This document shows, in pieces, positions 41,278 to 50,700 of a stretch of DNA of 64,000 nucleotides; positions within the stretch are counted from its first letter, which is position 1; every line of letters begins with the position of its first letter. The position numbers were made by a program, and so were the translations under genes. Source of the DNA: Myxococcales bacterium. Its GTDB lineage: Bacteria > Myxococcota_A > Polyangia > Nannocystales > Nannocystaceae. The stretch covers positions 558,001 to 622,000 of the forward strand of contig JACKDU010000004.1 in the NCBI GenBank assembly GCA_020633335.1, written 5' to 3'. The notes under the pieces were generated by a model. It saw nothing but the letters and a program-made list of their open reading frames with translations, ran no database searches and had not been told where the DNA came from.

Positions 41278-41675
41278 TGTTTGAGTGGTCCTCGGTCCTC
41301 GAGCTGGCGGAGGAACTCGCCCGGCGCGACGCGACCGGTGAAGGCGCTGAGGCGGCATGGCGGGCCGCTGCCAGCCGAGCCTACTTTGCAGCGTACAACA
41401 GCGCGAAGGACTACCTCGAAGACCTTGAGAGGTGGACACCGCCCCGAGCAGACTCTCACCAGGAATTGTTCCGGTGCCTTGAACGGTTGACCGGCCACTC
41501 AAAGATGCACCGTCAGCTCGCCGCTATTCTCACTCGGCTTCGCCACACCCGAAACAGGGCCGACTACGACCGCGAACCGAGCTTGCGGCAGGACGCCGCC
41601 AAGACAGCCCTCCTCGATGCGAAAAAGGCCTTCGGCCTGGTCGATAGCCTCCGAACGCGGCGCGTTCCGGAATAA
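41277..41675 (+). CDS. HEPN-domain-like protein, possible RNase toxin
   Basis: Protein of 132 residues, starting at ATG 41277 by TGATG overlap with the previous stop. All-helical, with the HEPN hallmark AWRAAASRAYFAAYNSAKDYLE in an early helix and LRHTRNRADYDRE in a later one. The latter is in the place of the R-x4-6-H catalytic motif, though the last residue here is Tyr/Asp rather than a clear His, so nuclease activity is uncertain. Many HEPN proteins are RNases or AMPylation-controlled toxins. It is the last gene of the operon and is followed by a hairpin. Confidence 0.75.
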   Translation: MFEWSSVLELAEELARRDATGEGAEAAWRAAASRAYFAAYNSAKDYLEDLERWTPPRADSHQELFRCLERLTGHSKMHRQLAAILTRLRHTRNRADYDREPSLRQDAAKTALLDAKKAFGLVDSLRTRRVPE

Positions 41676-41676
41676 C

Positions 41677-41702
41677 CTGCCGGGGCCGGCTCTGCCCGGC
41701 AG
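41677..41702 (+). terminator. Hairpin after the HEPN gene
   Basis: CTGCCGGG and CCCGGCAG form a perfect 8-bp stem two bases after the stop codon. Likely end of the three-gene operon. Confidence 0.55.
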
Positions 41703-41751
41703 CATGACATCTCGCCTCGACCGAGTTGCCCTCGACGGTGCCGAGGTCCGC

Positions 41752-41796
41752 GACAGCGCTGTCATGTCGCCGCTGAGCGACAGAGACAGCACTGTC
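41752..41796. promoter_or_regulatory. Pair of GACAGC(G/A)CTGTC palindromes
   Basis: GACAGCGCTGTC at 41752-41763 is a perfect palindrome; GACAGCACTGTC at 41785-41796 differs by one base. They are 33 bp apart, about three helical turns, upstream of the lipoprotein gene at 41937. A cooperative operator is likely; the regulator is unknown. Confidence 0.55.
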
Positions 41797-41936
41797 ACAC
41801 TCGCGATCTCCGCGGGATCTCCGCGAGCATGGCCCGCAGGCGGCCGATCGCCCGGGACACGGCGTTCTCGGCGGCGATCGACGATTCTTGCAGATTCACT
41901 TTGTCCCAGGGTCGCCGCGGTGTCAGGGTGGCGACC

Positions 41937-42935
41937 ATGCTTATTTCTAGCCTACTTCATCGCAGCGTCCCCGCCCTCCTCGCGGGCCTCGTCACCCTCA
42001 GCGCCGGCTGCGGCCTCGCCGATCTCGGCACCGCCCCGAGCGTCGGCGAGGAGGGGGAGGTCGAGCTCGCGTGGGCCGGCGGCGTGCTCGGCTGCCTCTT
42101 CGGCTGCGACGCCGCCGATCCGATGGTCGCCGGCGGCCGGGCCTACCTCAGCGTCGTCAACGACGACGACCTCCCGGCCTTCACGGTCGAGAGCGAGGAC
42201 CCGGCGGTGGTCAGCGCGGCCGCCGAGGGCGGGTCGATCGTCCTCGACGCCGCGGGCCCGGGCGAGGCCCGGATCGTCTTCCGCGACGCCCAGCGCGGCG
42301 AGGTCTTCGACCGCTTCACGATCAAGGTCCGCGACGTCGCGGCGATCGAGCTCAGCGACGACTTCCACGGCGACGAGGAGGAGCTCGCGGTGATGGTCGG
42401 CGGCGACGCCCGGATCCACCTCGACCTCCGCGACGCCGCCGATCACCACCTCCAGGGGATCGGCGGGGTCTCCTACACCCTCAGCGACGAGCTCAGCGAG
42501 GAGGAGGTCAACCTCATCGAGGCGATCGCCGAGGCGATCGCCGGGATCTTCGGCGGCCTCAACAACGAGGGGGTCGCGGTCGAGGCGATCGCCGTCGGCA
42601 GCGGCTCGATCCTGGTCGAGGCGCCGAGCGGCGCCGCGCGGACGATCCCGGTGCGGGTCGTCGACGCGGCGGCGATCACCCGCGTCGAGCTCCGCGGCGG
42701 CGACGAGGGGCCGACGATCGGCGAGCCCTACAACGTCGACGCCGCCGCCTTCGCCGGCGACGCCGAGGTCCGCTCGCCGGAGTGCGCCTGGTCGATCGAC
42801 CCGATCGACGGGCCGATCCAGCTCCACGGCGATCGGAGCTCGGCGACCCTCGAGGCCGCGGCTCCGGGGAGCGCGACGATCACCTGCACGATCGGCGCGG
42901 CCTCGGGGAGCCTCGCGGTCGCCTTCGGCGGCTGA
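41937..42935 (+). CDS. Lipoprotein with Ig-like/BIG-type domains, paralogue A
   Basis: About 332 residues from ATG 41937 (the frame is open 36 codons further). Lipobox LSAGC (Cys about 24). A Cys-bearing start (GVLGCLFGCDAADPMVAGGRAY) and several beta-sandwich-like segments with repeated phrases (RTIPVRVVDAAAITRVELRG, SATITCTIG). It is a clear paralogue of the gene at 45907-46887, sharing long blocks. Both lie at the outside of, and point towards, a glycosyltransferase and PA14-like gene pair. Probably an outer-membrane surface protein; function unknown. Confidence 0.75.
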   Translation: MLISSLLHRSVPALLAGLVTLSAGCGLADLGTAPSVGEEGEVELAWAGGVLGCLFGCDAADPMVAGGRAYLSVVNDDDLPAFTVESEDPAVVSAAAEGGSIVLDAAGPGEARIVFRDAQRGEVFDRFTIKVRDVAAIELSDDFHGDEEELAVMVGGDARIHLDLRDAADHHLQGIGGVSYTLSDELSEEEVNLIEAIAEAIAGIFGGLNNEGVAVEAIAVGSGSILVEAPSGAARTIPVRVVDAAAITRVELRGGDEGPTIGEPYNVDAAAFAGDAEVRSPECAWSIDPIDGPIQLHGDRSSATLEAAAPGSATITCTIGAASGSLAVAFGG

Positions 42936-42946
42936 GCGCGAGCGCG

Positions 42947-42976
42947 GAGGGCCCCGGGCGCGGCCGCGGGGCCCTC
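42947..42976. terminator. Bidirectional hairpin between convergent genes
   Basis: GAGGGCCCC and GGGGCCCTC form a perfect 9-bp stem with a 12-base loop, reaching into the stop codon of the minus-strand gene. It suits both converging transcripts. Confidence 0.55.
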
Positions 42977-43889
42977 AGAGGCCGGCGCAGGGGTTGCGAG
43001 CGCTGAGCTCGCCGACCGGCCGCCGGAGGTAGGAGGTGGCGATCGTCTCCGGCGGCTCGCTCTCGTCGAAGGAGGCGAGGAGGTGGACCTCGGCGTCACC
43101 GGCCGCCTCGAAGTAGTCGACGCGGAGGTGGTGCCAGCCGCCCTCGACCGGGATCCTCCGGGTGTAGCCCCAACGCCCGGTCTTCCAGTTGTCGATGATC
43201 TTGCGGCCGTCGACGTAGAGGCGGGCGCCGTCGTTGTGGGTGAGCTGGAAGGTGACGATGAGATCCTCCTCGAGGAGGAGGCAGGTGTCGAAGCGGGCGC
43301 TGAAGTCGTCGGCCGGGACCTCGTCGAGCGGCGCCTCGTCGCCCCAGAAGAACGAGAGGTGCGGGACGTAGCGGACGATCGGATCGCCGGTGAGCTTGGC
43401 CGTCGGGTAGTAGACGACCCGCCAGGGGCCGAAGCCGGGGCTCTGCCAGGGGCGGGCGATCGCCGCGAAGAGGGCGAAGACGAGGCCGCCCCAGAGGGTG
43501 ATCCGGGCGGCCCAGCGCAGCCCGGTGATCGCCCGCGTGCGGATCGGGGGCGGCGTCCGGAGGGCGCGGTAGATCTGGCGGAGCGCGGCGACGTGGCGGA
43601 GGAGGATCCGGCGCCCGGGCGGCGGCGCGTCGCCGCGGGCGCTCGCCAGGATCGCCGCGTGCTCCGCGAGGAGCGCCTCGCGGCGTCGCGCCGACGCGCG
43701 GGTGAGGCCGACGAGCGCCGACTGGGCCGCGGGCTCGTCGGGGTCGACGGCGCCGGCGAGCGCCGCGAGCCCCCGCCAGGCGCGCCCGAGGTGGACGATC
43801 GCCAGGGCGGGCGCGCAGGTCGGCTCGCCGAGGATCGCGGTCGCGGCCTCGAGCTCCGCGTCGACGCCCTGGGTGGTGGTCTCGCTCAT
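42975..43889 (-). CDS. Single-pass membrane protein with PA14-like domain
   Basis: Protein of 304 residues. The N-terminal helical part (about 1-120) precedes one or two membrane segments (AARITLWGGLVFALFAAI). The exported part (about 150-304) looks like a PA14 sugar-binding fold: FSARFDTCLLLEEDLIVTFQLTHNDGARLYVDGRKIIDNW, then GWHHLRVDYFEAAGDAEVHL. A GAGGAGGAG site lies before the ATG, which overlaps the glycosyltransferase stop as TGATG. The two are cotranslated, and the protein may bind the sugar made or attached by its partner. Confidence 0.75.
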   Translation of the reverse strand: MSETTTQGVDAELEAATAILGEPTCAPALAIVHLGRAWRGLAALAGAVDPDEPAAQSALVGLTRASARRREALLAEHAAILASARGDAPPPGRRILLRHVAALRQIYRALRTPPPIRTRAITGLRWAARITLWGGLVFALFAAIARPWQSPGFGPWRVVYYPTAKLTGDPIVRYVPHLSFFWGDEAPLDEVPADDFSARFDTCLLLEEDLIVTFQLTHNDGARLYVDGRKIIDNWKTGRWGYTRRIPVEGGWHHLRVDYFEAAGDAEVHLLASFDESEPPETIATSYLRRPVGELSARNPCAGL

Positions 43890-45769
43890 CACTCCTCCTC
43901 CGCGGGCGCGCTCGCCCCGGTCGACTCGCCCTCGAGCGTCGGGCCGCTCTCGATCGGCACGAGCCCGGCGCTCGTCGTCTCGCCCTCGATCGCCGCGAGC
44001 CCGGCGCTCGTCGACGTCGCGGCCTCGGCCTCGGCCTCGGGGCCCTCGCCGGTCGCGCCCGCGAGCTCCGCGAACTCCTCCAGCGCCTCGCGCCCGCGTC
44101 GCGGCGGCCGCCGGAGGTCGCGGACGACGTTGAGGAAGCCCCCCTCGCGCTCGATCCGGACGATCGCTGGCCGATTGGCGTGACGCCGCGAGCACTTGTC
44201 GCGGGCGTAGCCGACCCAGAAGTCGGCGCGGCTGTTGCGGCCGACGTGGATGAAGTTCGGCGAGAGGTAGTCGATGACGTGGCGTCGGCCCAGGCACCCC
44301 GACACCCGGTAGGTGGTGTCGGCGAAGCGCTCGGGCTCGCGGCGCCGGAGCTCGCGCTCGAGCTCCTCGAGCGCCTCGCGGAAGGTCTCGCCGTAGTAGT
44401 CGGTCGAGTAGACCCCGTCGGCCTCGGCGAGGCCGCCGAGGATCCGGTTGAACCACACGTAGTGGTGGGGGTGGTAGACGACGGCGATCCGCAGGTGATC
44501 GGCGACGAAGAGCGCGAGGACGACGCCGACGATCGCCCCGCCCGCCCGCGGGAGGCGGCGCCGCAGCCAGCGCTCGCTCGCGCCGAGGGTGAGCGCGGCG
44601 ATCACCACCATCGGCGGGATCAGGAAGAGGAAGTGACGGAGCCCGTCGTAGAGGACCGACTCCTTGTAGACCGCGTAGGCCGGCGGGAGGAGGACGGCGA
44701 GCCCGAGGGTCCCGTAGATCAGCGCCCTCTTGGTGTTCTCGAGGCGCCAGCCGCGGGCGAGGATCCAGACCAGGCCGCCGAGCATGCCGGCGACGAAGAG
44801 CGCGAGGATCAGCTCCGGCATCTTGTAGCCGAAGTAGTGGAGGAGGTAGTCGGGCGGGGTGTCGAGGGTGTCGATCCACTCGCCGTCGAAGGGCATCTTG
44901 CGGCGGTGGGTGAGGAACTTCGACATCCGGGTGAGAGCGACGAAGGGGCGGGTGAGCGGCTTCTGCTGGGCCCACGGCCAGAAGATCAGCATCACCGCCC
45001 AGGCGCCGACGATCGCCGCGCCCGCCCGGAGGTAGAGGCCGCTCGCGTGGCGGTAGAGCGCCTCGAAGGAGCGGCGGGCGATCCCCTGGCGGAGCGCCCA
45101 GAGGCCGATCACGCCGACCAGGTAGCAGATCAGGAGGAGCCCGGCGATCCGCACGCTCATCGCCATCCCGAGCGCGAGCGCGAGCCAGGCGACCAGCCGC
45201 CAGCCGAGGCGTGGGAACGCGCGGATCGCCTCGCAGACGAAGTAGAGGCCCCAGACGTAGCCGACCGCGAAGGGGAGGTCCTTCGGGTTGTTGAACATGT
45301 GGCCGTAGTAGACGTGGGTGAGCGCGAGCATCACCAGCGCGTAGAGACCGACCCGCGCCCCGCCGATCGCCCGCCCCAGCCGCCAGGCGCCGGCGATCCC
45401 GAGGACGCCGATCAGCGAGCCGAAGAGGTGGAGCGCGGTGTAGTTGTCCATCGGCCGCGCGACCGCGCGGAAGATCGCGCCGAGGAGGTCGAAGCCGCCG
45501 CCGTAGAGGTAGTCGAGGCGGTAAGTCAGCGCCGTCCGGTCCTCGAAGCCGCTGGTGTAGTAGTCGAGGAGGTGGTCGCCGTAGCGGATGTGGTAGCCCT
45601 CGTCCCAGGTCAGGCCGAAGTCGTCGAAGGTCAGGACGGCGATGATCGCCAGGGCCACCAGGAGGGCCTTCGAGAGCGCGTCGATCCTCGCGTCGATCGT
45701 CGTCGCGCGCCTGGCGTCGCTCCTCGCGTCGGGCTCCGGGTCGCGCTTCGTCTCGGGGGGGCTCGCCAT
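43889..45769 (-). CDS. GT39-like integral membrane glycosyltransferase
   Basis: Protein of 626 residues with about ten membrane helices. The first periplasmic loop has DDFGLTWDEGYHIRYG, the acidic motif of GT-C/PMT-type transferases that use polyprenyl-phosphate sugars. Later, HVYYGHMFNNPKDLPFA resembles the second loop. A soluble C-terminal part follows (PHHYVWFNRILGG, DTTYRVSGCLGRRHVIDYL), ending in an acidic Ala/Glu/Ser tail. It may mannosylate or glycosylate exported proteins. TATAAG lies 15 bases before the start. It is cotranslated with the PA14-like gene. Confidence 0.8.
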   Translation of the reverse strand: MASPPETKRDPEPDARSDARRATTIDARIDALSKALLVALAIIAVLTFDDFGLTWDEGYHIRYGDHLLDYYTSGFEDRTALTYRLDYLYGGGFDLLGAIFRAVARPMDNYTALHLFGSLIGVLGIAGAWRLGRAIGGARVGLYALVMLALTHVYYGHMFNNPKDLPFAVGYVWGLYFVCEAIRAFPRLGWRLVAWLALALGMAMSVRIAGLLLICYLVGVIGLWALRQGIARRSFEALYRHASGLYLRAGAAIVGAWAVMLIFWPWAQQKPLTRPFVALTRMSKFLTHRRKMPFDGEWIDTLDTPPDYLLHYFGYKMPELILALFVAGMLGGLVWILARGWRLENTKRALIYGTLGLAVLLPPAYAVYKESVLYDGLRHFLFLIPPMVVIAALTLGASERWLRRRLPRAGGAIVGVVLALFVADHLRIAVVYHPHHYVWFNRILGGLAEADGVYSTDYYGETFREALEELERELRRREPERFADTTYRVSGCLGRRHVIDYLSPNFIHVGRNSRADFWVGYARDKCSRRHANRPAIVRIEREGGFLNVVRDLRRPPRRGREALEEFAELAGATGEGPEAEAEAATSTSAGLAAIEGETTSAGLVPIESGPTLEGESTGASAPAEEE

Positions 45770-45906
45770 GCGTGCGCTTCCCGGCCTTATACCGCGAGGA
45801 GGTCACGCCACGGCGTCAGAGGCGTGCCGCCCCGGCGGCGGCGCCCGCTCGGACCCGCCCGCGCGACCGCGATCGCGGACCCGGGGAAGCCCGCGCTCGG
45901 GCGTCG

Positions 45907-46887
45907 CTAGGCCCCGAACTCGACCTCGAGGCTCCCGCTCACCCCGCCGATCGTGCAGGTCACGGTCGCGCTCGTCGGCGCGGCCGCCTCGAGGGTCGCG
46001 GTGCTGCGGCCGGGGCGGAGCTCGACGCCGCCGTCGGCCGGGACGATCGACCAAGCGCACTCCGGCGAGCGGACCTCCTCATCGCCGGCGAAGGCGTCGG
46101 CGTTGAGGCTGTAGGGCGAGCCGACCTTGGCCGGCTCGCTCTCGCCGAAGACCTCGACCCGGGTGATCGCGGCGGCGTCGACCACCCGCACCGGGATCGT
46201 CCGCGACGCCCCGCTCGGCGCGCTCGCGACCACCGCGCCCTCGCCGACCCCGAGCGCCTCGATCGCCACGCTCTCGTTGTTCGAGCCCGCGAGGATGTCG
46301 ACCAGCGCCTCGGCGATCGCGTCGACGAGGGTGAGCTGATCCTCGGTGATCGCCCCGCTGAGCTCGTAGGTGAGGCCGCCGATCCCCTGGAGGTAGTGGT
46401 CCTTGGTGTCGCGGAGGTCGAAGTAGATCGTCGCGTCGCCGCCGACCATGAGGGTGAAGGCGTCGCGGAAGAGCTCGTCGTCCTGGAGCTCGATCCGATC
46501 GACGTCGTGGATGTAGATCAGGAAGCGGTCGAAGACCTCGCCGCTGCCGGCGTCGCGGAAGACCACCTTGGCCCGACCAGAGCCGCTCGCCTCGAGGATC
46601 ACGGTGCTCGACTCCTCGTCGGCCCGGGTCGCGCTCATCAGCGAGGGGGTGTCGCTCTCGACCGTGAAGGCCGGGAGCTCCTCGTCGTTGGTGACCATGA
46701 GGTAGGCCCGGCCGCCGGCGACCATCGGCTCGTCGGCGTTGCAGCCGAAGATGCAGCCGAGGACGCCGCTCGCCCACGCGACCTCGACCTCGCCCTCCTC
46801 GCCGCGGCTCGGGCGGGTGCCGATGCAGCTCGTGAGCAAGAGCGCGCCCCCGAGGGCGCCGGCGAGGAGTGAGCGGGCGATGGCCAT
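45907..46887 (-). CDS. Lipoprotein with Ig-like/BIG-type domains, paralogue B
   Basis: Protein of 326 residues, lipobox LLTSC (Cys about 21). It shares long stretches with paralogue A at 41937-42935: GEEGEVE, GVLGC(I/L)FGC, EPMVAGGRAYL, GEVFDRF, LQGIGG, SRTIPVRVVDAAAITRVE, EVRSPECAWSI. The copies differ mainly in linker residues, so the duplication is old enough to diverge. A short gap (45770-45906) separates it from the transferase gene. Function unknown; probably surface-exposed. Confidence 0.75.
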   Translation of the reverse strand: MAIARSLLAGALGGALLLTSCIGTRPSRGEEGEVEVAWASGVLGCIFGCNADEPMVAGGRAYLMVTNDEELPAFTVESDTPSLMSATRADEESSTVILEASGSGRAKVVFRDAGSGEVFDRFLIYIHDVDRIELQDDELFRDAFTLMVGGDATIYFDLRDTKDHYLQGIGGLTYELSGAITEDQLTLVDAIAEALVDILAGSNNESVAIEALGVGEGAVVASAPSGASRTIPVRVVDAAAITRVEVFGESEPAKVGSPYSLNADAFAGDEEVRSPECAWSIVPADGGVELRPGRSTATLEAAAPTSATVTCTIGGVSGSLEVEFGA

Positions 46888-46965
46888 GGTCGGAGGATGC
46901 CGCGCGCCCCGGGCGACGGCAAGGCGCCCTCGCCGGCTCCAGGGCGCCGCTGGCTGGCCTCGGTG

Positions 46966-46971
46966 TATGAT
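46966..46971 (+). promoter_or_regulatory. TATGAT -10 box, 8 bases before start
   Basis: Same hexamer and same spacing as at 33663, here before ATG 46980 of the PDZ lipoprotein. Predicts a leaderless or near-leaderless mRNA. Confidence 0.5.
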
Positions 46972-46979
46972 GGGCGTCG

Positions 46980-47672
46980 ATGCCCCGCACGCTCGCCGCC
47001 CTCCCCCTCCTCCTCCTCGCCGCCTGCGCGCCGACCGGCGGCGCCGACATGCAGCAGGTGGTCGAGACGATGGTCGAGGTCAAGGTCGAGATGCGGATGG
47101 CGATCGACGAGCTCCGTCAGGCCCGCGACGACCTCCAGGGGGCGCGCGCCGAGATCGACCGCGCCCGCTTCGACCTCGACGAGGCCCGCCGCGCCCTCGA
47201 CCGCGCCCGCAAGGAGCTCGACCTCGAGGAGCCCACGAGCCGCCCCTCGCTCGATCGCCGCCTCCCGGCGGACGTCGAGGCGGGGATCACCTGCACCGAC
47301 GAGGCCGAGTGCACGATCAAGCGCCCGACGCTGGACGGGCTCCTCGCCAACCCGGCGCTCCTCGCCAAGCAGGCGCGGATCGTCTCGGCCGTGCGCGACG
47401 GCGATCACCGCGGCTACAAGCTCTACGGGATCCGCACCGGCTCGCTCCCCAAGCTCCTCGGCCTCAAGAACGGCGACCTCGTGACCGCCGTGAACGGCAC
47501 CAGGCTCGACTCGATGGACCGGGCGATGGAGCTCTTCGGGTCGCTGGGCAAGGCCCAGAAGATCGACCTCGAGCTCGAGCGCAAGGGAGAGCCGATCGCC
47601 CTGCGGATCACGATCGACGGCTCGGGCGGCTCGTCCGCGGCTCGTCCGCCGCGTCGCGCTCCGGAGGAGTGA
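46980..47672 (+). CDS. Lipoprotein with coiled coil and PDZ-like domain
   Basis: Protein of 230 residues. Lipobox LLAAC (Cys about 15). A long charged coiled coil (about 25-85, VEVKVEMRMAIDELRQARDDL) precedes a conserved-looking segment (VSAVRDGDHRGYKLYGIRTGSLPKLLGLKNGDLVTAVNGT) that matches the HR-PDZ arrangement of type II secretion GspC-like proteins. No other secretion genes are adjacent, so it is probably a stand-alone periplasmic scaffold. It is convergent with the IDO-like fusion gene. Confidence 0.75.
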   Translation: MPRTLAALPLLLLAACAPTGGADMQQVVETMVEVKVEMRMAIDELRQARDDLQGARAEIDRARFDLDEARRALDRARKELDLEEPTSRPSLDRRLPADVEAGITCTDEAECTIKRPTLDGLLANPALLAKQARIVSAVRDGDHRGYKLYGIRTGSLPKLLGLKNGDLVTAVNGTRLDSMDRAMELFGSLGKAQKIDLELERKGEPIALRITIDGSGGSSAARPPRRAPEE

Positions 47673-47734
47673 CGGGCGTTCGACGACCGCCAGGGCCAGG
47701 GGCTCCAGCGCCGCGGCCCGGACACGTCGCGGCC

Positions 47735-50700
47735 CTAGCGGAGGCTCGCGCGCTCGTGCGCGAGGCGCCGGTAGTAGCCCCGCAGGAGGCCGCCGAGCGA
47801 GCGCAGCGCGTCGATCAGCGTCGGCCCGGCGAGGGCCAGGGTGTCGACCTCCGGGTGGGCCTCGAAGGCGGCGAGGCCCCGCACCAGCGCCGCCTTGGCG
47901 TCGCTCATCAGCGCCGCGTCGACGGCCTGGAGGCGGAGGACGTGCTCGTGCCAGGCGGCCAGCGACGCGGGATCGAGGTCGGCGGAGCGCCGCTGGAGCT
48001 CCTCGGTCCACGCGCTCGCCTCCGGGGCGTCGACGCCGGCGCGGACCCTGGCGATCTCGAGCTGGAGCCAGCGCACGTCGACGGAATTGTCGGCCGCGCT
48101 GGCGACCTGCCACCAGAGGCGGCCGAGCTCCTCGGCGAGGTAGGGGAGCGTCTGGTTGACGAAGCGGTGGTGGGCCTGGATCTGGAACTGGAGGCGGTAG
48201 GCCGAGCCCGGCGGCGCCGCCTCGCCGCCCCGCCGCGGGATCAGCTCCTCGTGGTTGAGCGAGACCTCGACGCCGAAGGCGTTCTCGATCTCGACGAGGA
48301 GGTAGGCGAAGCGCAGCCACCTCGTGAAGAGCGCCTCGACGAAGGCGAACTCGAGCCCCTTGTCGCCGGCGGTGACCGTCCACTGCCGGCGGAAGTCGAG
48401 GCGCCGCATCACGCCGATCTCGTACATGCTGAGCATCGCGTGGATCTCGGAGTTGAGGTGGTGCTCGACCTTCTGGTAGGCGTGGGTCGCGTCCATGCCG
48501 GCGTAGGAGCGGATGATCTTCGCGCCGCCCGGGTGCATCTCCGCGAAGCGGGTGACGTCGTAGACGCGCCCGCCGATCGCCATCCAGAGGCCCTTCTCCG
48601 GGTCGTTGCGGAGGACGAGCGCGGACGCGTCGACGTGGCGGCTCTGCTCGACCATCGAGCCGGTGTAGGTCGTGAAGATGTCCTGGAGGTAGCGGTCCTC
48701 GCCGATCATCCGGTAGACCGCGCGGTAGCCGTCCTCCTGGGCGGCCGCCGCCGTCGCGCCCTCGCCGAGCACGTCGACCAGCGCCGCCATCACGCTCGCC
48801 GCGAAGGTCGCGCGGCCGCACACGTAGAGCGCGGCGCCGCGGCCCCCCTCGTCGATCGGCCGGAGGAGCTCGCGGAGGCGGGCGGCGATCGCCGGCTCGC
48901 GCATGCGCTCGTCGATCCGGGCGCGGCCCCCCGCCACCCGCTCCATCCGCAGGATCCCGGCCTCGGCGTCGAAGCGCGGCCGGACGTCCTCGCGCGAGAG
49001 GGCGATCTCGACCTCGAGGTGACCGGCGGCCTGGAGCGCCTCGAGCTCCCGCCGGTAGAGGATCGAGTCGACGTCGCGGACCCCGAAGAAGAGGAGGTTC
49101 TCTCCGCCCCCGTCCCCGCCGCCGCGCGCCCGGGCCTGGAGGAAGCCGCGGAAGGGCGCGATCCCGGTGCCGGCGGCGAACATCACGATCGGCGCGCCGG
49201 GATCGCGGGGCAGCGAGAAGCGGGGCGGGTGGACCACCCGGATCGCGACGCTGCGCTCCCCCTCGCCCGGCGGGTTGCAGAGGAAGCTCGACGCGGTCCC
49301 CTGCCGCTCCTCCCGCCTTGAGGTCGGCGACTCGACGCTCTCGTAGGTGAGCTGGCCGACCGTCAATTCGATGGTGTCGGCCGGCGCCTGCGGATCGACC
49401 GGCGCCGACGAGATCGAGTAGAGGCGATGGGCGAGCGGCGGGACGATATTCGCGATGTGGTGGGGCTCGCCGGGGAGCGCCGTGAGCAGGCGCGCTGGCG
49501 AGAAGCCGCCTCGCTTGAGGAGCTCCAGGAGATCCCAGAGCTCCCACTGATCCTCGGTGCGGGCCTCGATGATCCGGCGGAGGCCCTCGGCCTTGACCAG
49601 CCCGTGGAGGCGCTTGGCGACCTCGCGCTCGACCGGCCGGAGCTGGCCGAAGGCGAGGAGGTTGGCGAGCGGCAGCGCCTCGGCGTCGGCGAAGCCGTCG
49701 CGGGTCGCCATCGCCAGCCGCCAGCGTCGGGTCAGCGGGATCCGCTCCTCGCCGCTCGCCTCGAGGGCCGCGAGCGCCCGGGCGACCACCTCGGGGCGGT
49801 TCTCGGGGATCACCGCCAGGCGATCGCCCGGCTGGTAGCGGATCCCCAGGCCCCGGACGTCGAAGACCACCCGCCGCACCGTCGCGCCGGGGCCGACGGC
49901 GACCTCCGAGACGCCCTCGATCCGCGCGAAGTGGGCCTCGGCCGGGTACTGGTCGTGGCGCTCGACCCGGGACTCCTCGAAGGAGGTGTCGACGGTGTCC
50001 CAGGCGCGATCCTTGAAGAGCCCGGAGAAGCCGGTGATCGTCGACGCGCGCCCGGTCTTGAAGGCCGCGTCCATGTACGTGTAGGCCTTGAGCCGGTGGC
50101 GCGCGAGGACCCCGTTCGCCCCCTGGTAGGCCTCGAGCGCCCCGCGGAAGAGGCCCCGCAGCTCGCGGTCGTGGCTCCGGCCGATGTACGCGGCGACCGA
50201 GACCTCGCGGACCGCGACCAGGAGGCGCCGCCAGTGGTGGGGGAAGGAGGCCCGGAAGGCGAGCGCCTCGTGCCCGAGGTGGGTCCCGTAGCTCCGGCGC
50301 TCGAAGAACTCGTCCATCAGGTGGAAGGAGGGGGTCTCGACCCCGCTCGCGTTGTGCACGCCCTCGCGCAGCGGCAGCGGCAGGAGGGCGAACATCTTGG
50401 TCCAGACCACCGGGTCGACGTGGCGCCCGCCGCAGTGGCGGTTGGGGTTGGCCTTGAGGAGCGAGTCGAAGGTGATGTGGTTGACCGTGTCGGTGATCCG
50501 CACCAGCTCGGCCTTGAGCGCCGAATCATCATGGGCGAGGACCGCCTCCTGGGCGCGGACGATCGCGCCGACCAGCGGCGCGCTCTTGGCCAGCATCTCG
50601 AGGACCACGAGCATGAAGACCTCGACCCCGGTGTTGTCCCAGACCGAGGTCAGGAGCCGGAGGTTCTCGACCCGCATCGGATCGGGGTCGCCCGGGTCGA

